Source: DATGIQ01 sp035295665 (GTDB lineage Bacteria > Planctomycetota > Planctomycetia > Gemmatales > Gemmataceae). From it: DNA of 23,591 bases. The stretch covers positions 1 through 23,591 of the forward strand of contig DATGIQ010000221.1 in the NCBI GenBank assembly GCA_035295665.1, read 5' to 3'. Below the pieces are notes generated by a model. That model did not search any database. It saw only the letters and a program-made list of their open reading frames with translations, and was not told the origin of the DNA. Positions within the stretch are counted from its first letter, which is position 1; the number at the start of each line of letters is the position of its first letter. Below, one piece after another: positions 15,108-21,061 of this stretch. Position numbers and translations under genes: made by a program.

Positions 15108-16931
15108 TTACAAGGCAATCCGTCCTTCCTTGTTGCATCCGGTCGGCAGTCGCTCGTCCACTTCGTCTCGTGGAGGCAGGGACTTGCGGCGTGGGGAATC
15201 GCCTTCGATGTTGAACCGCTTTGCGCTGGCCTCCACGACCGCCCACGCTGCAGACTCGGCCCGCCCAATATCGCCATCGTTTGCGGTGACGGCGACCGCC
15301 ATGTTCTTGTCAGGGATGAACACGACCAGCGCGTACCACATCGTGTTCGATCCGTTGTGCCAGTAGACCGTGTAGGGGAGTTCGCTGGTTGGCTGCTTCA
15401 CCACCCAGCCACACGCATAGTCGCCCAGTTCCGGAGTATGGAGCCGTTTATAGGTTTCGGGAGCGAGCAACTTGCCCGTCCCTAGCTCGCCACGCAGGTG
15501 TTCCACTGCGTACGTGCAAAGATCGCTAAGGGTCATGTGAACAGTACCGGCGGGGCCCATGATGGGCGTGTTGTCTTCTTCGCCACGCGCACTCATTTTC
15601 CAATCAAGGATCCCGAGGTGGCCACGTGGCTGATCGAGCGTTTGGGGCGGACTTTTCGGCGGACCAAATCCGGCGCCGGTGAGTTCCAGCGGCTCAAAGA
15701 CTTCTCGTTTCACAAGATCTTCCCAACTCGCACCGGTCGCCGTCTCAGCCATCGCCCCCGCAATCGTGTAGCCGACATTGGAGTAAGCATACTTCTTTCC
15801 CGGCCGGTGTACTGGCTTCCTGGCGATCACGCTCATAACCGCTTGTCGACGCTCCTTGGTACATTCAGGACCGAGCGAAGGCCGTATCAGCCGCACCCGT
15901 AATGAGAAGTTGCCAGGCGCGCCTGCGCTATGGGTCAGGAGTTGCCGGAGCGTGACTGGTTTCCAGTCCTCGTGAATGGATGCGTCGGTGAAGCGCCCGC
16001 CAATGGAGTCCGACCACTGCATCTGACCGGATTCGACCAGGCGCGCGATCATCGTCGCCGTGATCGACTTGGTGATCGAACCCAGGTGCCATCGATCGCC
16101 CAGCCCGATCGGAACGCCGCTGCCCCGCTTGCGCTCCCCGTCGGCCGCAGAAGCCATAACGTGCCCGTCGACCATAACCCTCGCGGCGAGGCCAACGAGT
16201 TTGTTTCGCTTGCGAAGTTCGGAGACCATACCTGCGAGCCAGTCGCCGGACGGGCCATCGCCGAGAGCAGCCCCGTCGTAGTCGGGATGTGCCCGACGGA
16301 GGCCAAGACATCGAGCCGGAATGCTAGAGAGAACGCTCCCGAGGCGTAACGCCAAAGCTTCGCAGTTGCCTACAACGAGCGCGATGACTGCGAAAATGAC
16401 GGTACAGGTCACGAGATATTCGAGAGTCGGCTTCACCGAAGACGCCCAGACGACACCGCACACCGCACCGAACAATGCCCACATGATCTGAAGCATTGTA
16501 CGGGAGAGGCGTAACGCCAAAGCTTCGCTGTTTCCTATCATGAGCGCGCTGGCTGCGCCAATGACGGCGGGGGCTGCCACGCGGCCGAGAGTCGGCGTCA
16601 CAGGCACGAAGATGAAGATGAAAATAGGGCCCACCACGGCACCGAACAATGCACACATCATCTGGCGCATTTTACCGACGTCCCTGGCTCGTCGGCGGTC
16701 CGTGAGACGGCGGATCACATAGTGGGAGACCGATATCAGGAAGACGGCGAACAGGGTCGGCCGGTACAATTCCTCATCCTGTTCCGCGTTGACCGTCTTC
16801 ACGACCTTGTCAATCGGCGGGTTGGTCGTGTGCTTCTCTTCGGCGGCATGCGCGGGCATGATGCTGAAAAGGCCCAGCACCGCACCGAGCAATGCCCACA
16901 TGAATCGCGGTCCTCTGAATCGGAAACGCAT
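15108..16931 (-). CDS. Membrane-anchored beta-lactamase-fold serine hydrolase with duplicated TM module
   Basis: A 607-residue protein. Residues 10-30 are a signal peptide or anchor (MWALLGAVLGLFSIMPAHA). Residues 88-142 and 146-197 are two copies of a hydrophobic module that each start near ALFGAV and end in GNxEALALRL. Residues 230-590 are a PF00144-type beta-lactamase/penicillin-binding domain with the complete active site: Ser285 and Lys288 in SITK, YSN at 383-385, and HNG at 525-527. Likely roles are peptidase/esterase activity on a peptidoglycan- or peptide-like substrate outside the membrane; antibiotic resistance should not be assumed. ATG 16931 has GGGAGG 8-9 bases upstream; the longer frame to 17048 is rejected. 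It is 120 bases downstream of the sigma factor/membrane protein pair. Confidence 0.88.
   Translation of the reverse strand: MRFRFRGPRFMWALLGAVLGLFSIMPAHAAEEKHTTNPPIDKVVKTVNAEQDEELYRPTLFAVFLISVSHYVIRRLTDRRRARDVGKMRQMMCALFGAVVGPIFIFIFVPVTPTLGRVAAPAVIGAASALMIGNSEALALRLSRTMLQIMWALFGAVCGVVWASSVKPTLEYLVTCTVIFAVIALVVGNCEALALRLGSVLSSIPARCLGLRRAHPDYDGAALGDGPSGDWLAGMVSELRKRNKLVGLAARVMVDGHVMASAADGERKRGSGVPIGLGDRWHLGSITKSITATMIARLVESGQMQWSDSIGGRFTDASIHEDWKPVTLRQLLTHSAGAPGNFSLRVRLIRPSLGPECTKERRQAVMSVIARKPVHRPGKKYAYSNVGYTIAGAMAETATGASWEDLVKREVFEPLELTGAGFGPPKSPPQTLDQPRGHLGILDWKMSARGEEDNTPIMGPAGTVHMTLSDLCTYAVEHLRGELGTGKLLAPETYKRLHTPELGDYACGWVVKQPTSELPYTVYWHNGSNTMWYALVVFIPDKNMAVAVTANDGDIGRAESAAWAVVEASAKRFNIEGDSPRRKSLPPRDEVDERLPTGCNKEGRIAL
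16341..16681 (-). repeat. Two DNA copies coding the duplicated TM module
   Basis: Near-identical blocks recur about 165 bases apart: GAGGCGTAACGCCAAAGC starts at 16341 and again at 16506, and GCACCGAACAATGC starts at 16465 and again at 16639. A third partial copy of the latter lies at 16882 in the signal-peptide region. The first spacing is a whole number of codons. This is an in-frame tandem duplication inside the beta-lactamase-fold gene. Confidence 0.75.
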
Positions 16932-17051
16932 TTTACCGGCCTCCCATATCAATGCCCGCAGCATACCATCGTACCGCGATCGCGTTGGAAGTTGACGGCG
17001 TCGCGACGTGCCGGATACTTCCGATATCACAATTCCCCCAGAGACCATCGC

Positions 17052-17687
17052 TCAAGCGTTCGACGAGCGTCCTGGTGTTCCTTCGATCCGCGCGACGGCT
17101 TCGTCGAACTGGGTCAACAGGCTAGCGAGTTCATTGCGAAGGGGCACCAACCCCTTTGCGACGGCTCTTCTGTTGAGCGCGTCAATTCCCCATGCGAGCA
17201 GCAAAGTAACGATGCAATAAACAAGTGAGGCAATTCCAAATCCCGCAAGACCGATAAAAAACGTGTTGACGCCAACCATGCAAGGGGCGAGGTACCACGA
17301 GAGGACGCTGCGCTGGAGCTGAATCTGTCGCTCCAGTCGGTCCAACTCAATTCGGCAGAATTCACGCACGGGAGCGTCAATTGACGCCGGCTTTTGAATG
17401 GTTCGCGTGCGATGCAGCCTGGAGATGATGAACAGGGCCCAACATACAAGAAACCCGGCGCCAATCTTTGAAAGAATGCGCTCGGCTGGTGCAACATAGC
17501 AATACCGGCCAAAAAAGATCATCACGAACACGGCGGCGATTGTCTCGCAGATGTCGCGACGGAAAATCTGCCCCGAGATCCGGTCGACACGCCGGCAGGT
17601 CGCCACGATCAACTGCTCGCGTTGCTCCTTCGTGGCCGCGATCTCGTTCATCGCGCGCCACTCGTTTCCGAGCTCCTCTAGTCTCAT
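17052..17687 (-). CDS. Membrane protein paired with ECF sigma factor (putative anti-sigma)
   Basis: A 211-residue protein with a cytosolic N-terminus (MRLEELGNEWRAMNEIAATKEQ), a basic RRDICETIA segment, and hydrophobic stretches at about 48-62 and 72-88, then about 134-175 (LAPCMVGVNTFFIGLAGFGIASLVYCIVTLLLAWGI), followed by a soluble tail. The FRRDxxETIAAVFV pattern occurs in proteins next to ECF sigma factors in planctomycetes. It begins 14 bases after the sigma stop. No ZAS-type zinc motif (HxxxCxxC) is visible, so an anti-sigma role is only inferred from context. ATG 17687 gives the expected start; the frame upstream overlaps sigma. Confidence 0.75.
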   Translation of the reverse strand: MRLEELGNEWRAMNEIAATKEQREQLIVATCRRVDRISGQIFRRDICETIAAVFVMIFFGRYCYVAPAERILSKIGAGFLVCWALFIISRLHRTRTIQKPASIDAPVREFCRIELDRLERQIQLQRSVLSWYLAPCMVGVNTFFIGLAGFGIASLVYCIVTLLLAWGIDALNRRAVAKGLVPLRNELASLLTQFDEAVARIEGTPGRSSNA

Positions 17688-17701
17688 GGCGCGGATTCCT
17701 G

Positions 17702-18190
17702 TCAACAGTAAGCTTCCTCGAAGCACCGCCGTATCCGGTGCAATCGTGTACGATACGCCCCTTCGGATATCCCAAGGACCTCGGCCGCGTCGGCGTGAGA
17801 CAAACCATCAAGGTGCAAAAGCAGCACGGCGCGGTCGCCATCGGAAAGCGCGGTGAGAAACCGGTCGAGCACTCGCTGCACGTCGCCCTCGCTTCCCCCG
17901 TCACCCGGCAACTCGGCGATGTTGGCCTTGGATTGCGTTAGTTTCTTCGTTCGCATTGTGGCCTTGCGACGCCACGCCAGCCCCGTGTTCAGCGCGACGC
18001 GGTAGGCCCATGTATCCAGGGTCGACCGCCCCGCAAATCGATCAAGGTTCTGCCAGACCTGCAAGGCGATTTCTTGCAGCAGATCATCTCGATCCCGTAC
18101 CTCGGCATACGCGCGCGCAATCCCTGCCCAGCGCGCGTGGCTGCGCTCCAGGAGCTCGCGGAACCGTGCCTGTCGATCGGGAATGGACAT
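17702..18190 (-). CDS. ECF-family RNA polymerase sigma factor
   Basis: A 162-residue sigma factor with region 2 (WAGIARAYAEVRDRDDLLQEIALQVWQNLDRFAGRSTLDTWAYRVALNTGLAWRRK, about 21-76) and region 4 (VQRVLDRFLTALSDGDRAVLLLHLDGLSHADAAEVLGISEGAYRTRLHRIRRCFEE, about 104-159). Region 4 carries the -35 binding helix around GISEGAYRTRLHR. The DDLLQEIALQVW motif replaces the more usual DAEDLVQ. ATG 18190 has GAGG 7 bases upstream; the frame is open to 18223. It heads a likely operon with the membrane protein and the beta-lactamase-fold gene, which may be its targets or partners. Confidence 0.92.
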   Translation of the reverse strand: MSIPDRQARFRELLERSHARWAGIARAYAEVRDRDDLLQEIALQVWQNLDRFAGRSTLDTWAYRVALNTGLAWRRKATMRTKKLTQSKANIAELPGDGGSEGDVQRVLDRFLTALSDGDRAVLLLHLDGLSHADAAEVLGISEGAYRTRLHRIRRCFEEAYC

Positions 18191-18685
18191 GCGCCGGCCT
18201 CGAAGAAATCGTCCGCTGGCCACGGTCTCGCTGGCTTCTTCCCCGTATTAGTTGCGCAGCCTGGCCAGATGTTACGCGAGGATGGCGTTTTTCTAGTCTG
18301 TGTAGGCTGCTTTCTCTTCGGAGCGCGCCAGGAGGGCGTGTGATTAGTTATAGGGGCAGCGCCAAGTAGTGCTCCCATCGGACACGCCGCCGCACGTATC
18401 GCATTGCCGCCTATCGGCTGCGCTCACATCGACCGACAGGAGGAAGCCAAGCCAATATGTTGGCTACAGTCGCTGGCCCGAGCCGCCGTTCCGTTTGGGC
18501 TTTTTGTCCTATTTTATGGTGCCAGTGGCGATAACTTCCAGCTCGGGTCCAACGTGTGAATGGCTGGGGGCTTTTATTGCGCCGAAAGCGCAAGCAGGAA
18601 GAGGAAGATTCACTGTTTTATCACGGTTTTCTCGAATGGTCGCCGGCACGGGCAGAAGATCTTTCGCAAACTTTGCCAAAGGTGG
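18191..18685. other. Intergenic region between sigma factor and parD
   Basis: About 500 bases lie between the divergent sigma factor and parD genes. Open frames here have no recognisable protein features. It should hold the sigma operon promoter, but I see no convincing sigma-70 boxes for it. A 21-base block at 18616-18636 is repeated (18 of 21) just after parE. Confidence 0.5.
18616..18636 (+). repeat. Direct repeat, left copy, flanking parDE
   Basis: TTTTATCACGGTTTTCTCGAA matches 19315-19335 (TTTTGTCACAGTTTTCGCGAA when read in short blocks) at 18 of 21 positions. The right copy starts directly after the parE stop. The two copies are about 700 bases apart and enclose the toxin-antitoxin pair. 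Confidence 0.5.
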
Positions 18686-18691
18686 TATAGT
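18661..18691 (+). promoter_or_regulatory. Candidate parDE promoter and operator
   Basis: A 10-bp inverted repeat with one mismatch and a one-base centre (18661-18670 with 18672-18681: CTTTCGCAAA and TTTGCCAAAG) lies just upstream of a TATAGT box at 18686-18691. A weak -35 (TTCGCA at 18663) is 17 bases from it. This layout suits autorepression by ParD. A GAGGAG ribosome site follows before ATG 18710. Confidence 0.45.
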
Positions 18692-18709
18692 CCGCTGAGG
18701 AGTGCCGCC

Positions 18710-18970
18710 ATGACGACGATGAACATTTCCCTGCCCGATGACATGAAGGCTTTTATCGAGTGCGAGGTCGCGCAAGGGGGCGATGCCTCCGTCAGCGAAT
18801 ACTTCCGCGACCTGATCCGCGCGGCCCGACGCCGCAAAGCCAAGCTGGAGCTCGAAGCCAAGCTCGCCGAAGGGCTGCAAGGATCGCCCACGTGCATGAC
18901 ACGCAAGGACTGGCAGGCCATCGAACGCGAGGCCCTGGACGGTCTGGCCGGTGAGAATCTTCCCCGATGA
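18710..18970 (+). CDS. parD: ParD-family antitoxin
   Basis: An 86-residue type II antitoxin. The ribbon-helix-helix DNA-binding part is MTTMNISLPDDMKAFIECEVAQGGDASVSEYFRDLIRAARRR in short consecutive segments (about residues 1-42), the hallmark of ParD. The C-terminal part (KLELEAKLAEGLQGSPTCMTRKDWQAIEREAL) would wrap the toxin. ATG 18710 follows a GAGGAG at good spacing. Its stop overlaps the toxin start as ATGA (18967-18970), so translation is coupled. An upstream palindrome is a likely autoregulatory operator. The antitoxin looks intact while its toxin does not. Confidence 0.9.
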   Translation: MTTMNISLPDDMKAFIECEVAQGGDASVSEYFRDLIRAARRRKAKLELEAKLAEGLQGSPTCMTRKDWQAIEREALDGLAGENLPR

Positions 18971-19314
18971 AGGGCATCGTCCGCCGGCGCGACCGGGCAC
19001 GCCAGGACTTGATCGACATTTACCGGTATTTGGCCCGGGAAGCGGGCATACGTATGGCCAGTCGCTTTTTCGAGCAGGCTGAGGCGACGTTCCAGCGGCT
19101 GGCCGGCATGCCGTAGCTGGACACGCGCTACGAGGCCGAAAACCCGGCCTGCCCGGAAATCCGCTTCTTTCCCATCCGGCGCTTCGAGACATACCTGGTT
19201 TTCTACCTGCCCACGGCACGCGGCGTCGATATTGTCCGGGCACGGAACGGCGCACGTGATATTCATGGCATCCTGGCCGAAGAGTTCGGTATAGAACCCG
19301 AGGAGCAGTCATGA
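18967..19314 (+). pseudogene. parE: ParE-family toxin interrupted by an in-frame TAG
   Basis: The frame starts MKGIVRRRDRARQDLIDIYRYLAREAG and ends CPEIRFFPIRRFETYLVFYLPT, then VDIVRARNGARDIHGILAEE; both halves are typical of RelE/ParE mRNA-interferase-fold toxins that act on gyrase. The full length would be 115 residues. Codon 50 is TAG at 19114-19116, in the phrase GMP-stop-LDTRYEA where relatives have Glu, Gln or similar. No frameshift exists on either side, so a single base change explains it. The start overlaps parD by 4 bases. The toxin is probably inactive unless the amber codon is read through. Confidence 0.85.
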
Positions 19315-19335
19315 TTTTGTCACAGTTTTCGCGAA
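19315..19335 (+). repeat. Direct repeat, right copy, flanking parDE
   Basis: This copy starts at the base after the parE stop and matches 18616-18636 at 18 of 21 positions. The bases just before both copies (GAGGA plus partial identity) also resemble each other. It may be a duplication scar or a leftover from an earlier tandem copy of the module. Confidence 0.5.
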
Positions 19336-19467
19336 AGAAGTTCCTCGCCCGATTGCATTTTCGGACAACGCCACTCTCTTAGTTACCATAATAGTGCGGT
19401 CGGACGGTTTTCAAGACAGTGACAGAACAGTGACTTTTTCAATGGATGAGGCCGAGGTCAACAAAAC

Positions 19468-19500
19468 AGCCCCGATGCAACTTGCTGTTGCATCAGGGCT
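19468..19500 (-). terminator. 14-bp terminator hairpin behind tRNA fragment
   Basis: Bases 19468-19481 pair with 19487-19500 over 14 bp with one mismatch and a 5-base loop. Read on the minus strand the stem is followed by GTTTTGTTG, a weak U-rich tail. It directly follows the minus-strand tRNA 3' fragment, as a tRNA terminator would. Confidence 0.6.
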
Positions 19501-19508
19501 TACATTTA

Positions 19509-19533
19509 CTGGGCAACGAGGATTCGAACCTGG
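19509..19533 (-). pseudogene. tRNA 3'-end fragment (T arm plus acceptor strand)
   Basis: On the minus strand this reads CCAGG TTCGAAT CCTCG TTGCCCA G: a T arm with 4 of 5 pairs, the standard T loop, a 7-base acceptor strand and a discriminator G. No matching 5' acceptor or D arm occurs in the right place. It is followed by a terminator hairpin. The parent tRNA identity cannot be told. Confidence 0.5.
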
Positions 19534-19740
19534 ATTCCCTGCTTCCGCGTCGCATCGGCGTGACACTGGGTTGACGTTGCAAAACCATTGATCTCAAACT
19601 ACTTGCGACGATGCCGTACCAGCTCGCATTGTGATCACGTTGCGGTCGCACGGGCAGTGTTGTTGCCAAAATGCCTCCAAGCTGAACAAGCATGGTTTCG
19701 CTTCTCCCATCGATCCTTTGCTCCGCGGCCAATGGTAGCT

Positions 19741-20037
19741 CTAAGTCTGAGCGGCTTGGGCCGCCAGGGGTCGCATCGAGCTCCCGGAAACGGACGTCGC
19801 TGCCCCAGCTGGCTGCGGCGCCTCGTTCGGCGTCCCTTCCAAGCGCGATCTAAGCTCGGCCCGGTGACGGTATAACACTGCGATGAGTTCATCGTCTTCG
19901 ATATAGCCGAGACCCTTGGCGACGTGGACCTCGCCCAGAAATCCGAGGTTCGCCATCAACTGACCAAGCCGCACTTCGGGCGACAATTCCCATACTTCGG
20001 CCAACACTGCCAACGCCTCTCGCTGCATCTCGGTCAT
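19741..20037 (-). CDS. Small hypothetical protein coupled to ParB-like gene
   Basis: A 98-residue protein: MTEMQREALAVLAEVWELSPEVRLGQLMANLGFL and then GEVHVAKGLGYIEDDELIAVLYRHRAEL, both helical, with a low-complexity Ala/Ser/Pro tail. I associate the LGQLMANLGFLGE plus IEDDELIAVLYRHR pattern with small planctomycete proteins of unknown role. Its start codon overlaps the stop of the upstream gene as ATGA (20034-20037), so the two are translated together. The longer frame to 20199 only overlaps the upstream gene and is rejected. Function unknown; an antidote or adaptor to its partner is possible. Confidence 0.7.
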   Translation of the reverse strand: MTEMQREALAVLAEVWELSPEVRLGQLMANLGFLGEVHVAKGLGYIEDDELIAVLYRHRAELRSRLEGTPNEAPQPAGAATSVSGSSMRPLAAQAAQT

Positions 20038-20330
20038 GGTAGTAGGTCTCCGATCTTGGGCTCCGCCGCGCACGCCTTGGGAAGTTTGCTGATCACCTCG
20101 ACCCGGATTAACGTGCCGGGCGCCAGCTTCGCGATACGGGTTGCCCGGGTAACACCATTGTACAGTACCAGCACCCCGTCGGTGCCCTCGTAAACCCAAG
20201 GCGGCGGCATGCCGGCTGCCGACCGGCCGAAAAGGGAAATCTGGCGAGCAAGCTTTGCCGGGTCCGCACCTTGCCGGCGAGACGGCGGTACGCGCAGTTC
20301 GCGGGGATCGACGTCGCGGAAATCGCCCAT
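20034..20330 (-). CDS. ParB/Srx-like domain small protein
   Basis: A 98-residue protein starting MGDFRDVDPRELRVPPSRRQ. Its order of elements fits a short ParB N-terminal (ParB/sulfiredoxin) fold: VDPRELRVPPSRR, then ADPAKLARQISLFG, then a strand pair PPWVYEGTDGVLVLYNG, and VTRATRIAKLAPGTLIRVEVI, which mimics the GxxRxxAA helix plus terminal strand. No helix-turn-helix follows, so it is not a chromosome-partition ParB. Such stand-alone domains act as nucleases, NTP-binding proteins or toxin modules. It is translationally coupled to the next gene. Start 20330 is chosen by domain start; no ribosome site is obvious. Confidence 0.65.
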   Translation of the reverse strand: MGDFRDVDPRELRVPPSRRQGADPAKLARQISLFGRSAAGMPPPWVYEGTDGVLVLYNGVTRATRIAKLAPGTLIRVEVISKLPKACAAEPKIGDLLP

Positions 20331-20369
20331 CGGTCTATTGTAGATAGAGGCAAGCTGTCGCGGTTCGGC

Positions 20370-20588
20370 GCGACGACTCAACGAACTTGCCAAGGCTTTG
20401 CTGCATCAACCAGCCGAGCCTCTCTCGCCTCGAAACCGGGCGCAACAAGAACCCGACGCTGGACCGACACACTCTGGCGTTACGCTGCCGCACTCGGGCG
20501 GCGCCTGGTCTTGACCACCGAAGCGATTCGCGACACGAGGCCGGCGCAGGGCGAGGCGAAGCGGGACCGAGCGCCACGTGAGAGGTAG
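20370..20588 (+). pseudogene. XRE-type helix-turn-helix regulator, frameshifted remnant
   Basis: Three frames share one HTH protein: LNELAKAL in one, then INQPSLSRLETGRNKNPTLD in a second, then DTLWRYAAALGRRLVLTTEAI in the third. Joined, they give the standard Cro/C1-type segment ending in an RLE-G-x-NPTL-x-TL-x-RYA-x-ALG-x-RL pattern. The second shift lies at 20462-20471, where GACCGAC looks like a 4-base duplication. The first lies near 20395-20405. Such regulators are often antitoxins (HigA-like). It faces the ParB-like pair in divergent orientation. Confidence 0.7.
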
Positions 20589-20703
20589 GCTGTGCTGCTC
20601 ATTTGCCGCCATGAGCGAATCATAGCGCGGAATGTTGGGGTTGGGGCATCGGATTCGTTTCGCTATGGAGAGATTGCGTTTGATACCCAGTCCCGCTGCA
20701 TGC

Positions 20704-20784
20704 GTCCGTTTTTGTTGAGCGGCGGTTGGCAGAACGGCGTGCGGATGCGCCCCGCGCGGTTCTGCGAACCGCCGCGAAACGGAC
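20704..20784. repeat. Large interrupted inverted repeat
   Basis: GTCCGTTT (20704-20711), GCGGCGGTT (20719-20727) and GCAGAAC (20729-20735) on the left pair with their complements in 20759-20784, with a 7-base bulge on the left arm and one mismatch. The loop is G/C-rich. It could be a MITE-like remnant or a structured RNA; no U-run supports a terminator. Confidence 0.55.
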
Positions 20785-20865
20785 ACAACCAACCGGACTA
20801 TATATGAGAGCGCCGTTGCCACCCTCCCTCCCTTTCGAGTCAAGACGAGCGTGAGAAGAGCAAAG

Positions 20866-20936
20866 CTGGGGAACTAGGATTCGAACCTAGACAAGCAGAT
20901 CCAGAGTCTGCTGTGCTACCGTTACACCATTCCCCA
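20866..20936 (-). tRNA. tRNA-Gln (anticodon CUG)
   Basis: The minus strand folds as a full cloverleaf: acceptor TGGGGAA with TTCCCCA, D arm GTG..CAC with AACGGTAG loop, anticodon arm GCAGA CTCTGGA TCTGC with anticodon CTG, a 4-base variable region, T arm CTAGG TTCGAAT CCTAG, and discriminator G. CCA is not encoded. The CUG anticodon reads CAG (Gln). The 3' end faces the candidate island. Confidence 0.93.
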
Positions 20937-21061
20937 AAGTGATTTGTTTGCCGGTACTTACATTACCAATTCCATCTGGCTGTTCATCCCTGACACCCGC
21001 TTCACCCGGAAAGTAGCCGTAATCGGACCGGCCGAACGCCACAGAGACAGAACTTTACGGT

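Larger units (their letters stand above)
19336..19740. other. Gene-poor stretch holding a tRNA fragment and hairpin
   Basis: Apart from the terminator at 19468-19500 and the tRNA 3' fragment at 19509-19533, I see no gene. Open frames in this stretch have no domain-like features. Confidence 0.5.
14337..20936. mobile_element. Candidate tRNA-Gln-integrated accessory island (no integrase seen)
   Basis: The segment is bounded by an intact tRNA-Gln(CUG) at 20866-20936 (minus) and a degenerate direct copy of its 3' end at 14337-14377. The contents are accessory: GyrI-like protein, ECF sigma factor with partners, a toxin-antitoxin pair with a broken toxin, a second tRNA fragment, a ParB-like pair and a broken XRE-type regulator. 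No recombinase is present, so the island would be old and immobile. The boundaries are seen; the island reading is inferred. Confidence 0.4.

Noticed and set aside
18369..18698. 109-codon plus-strand open frame upstream of parD
   Set aside because: It has no ribosome site or domain, and its 3' part overlaps the parD promoter region and repeat; treated as non-coding.
14337..20936. CRISPR array or phage genome within the accessory segment
   Set aside because: No regularly spaced repeats and no phage structural or replication genes are seen.
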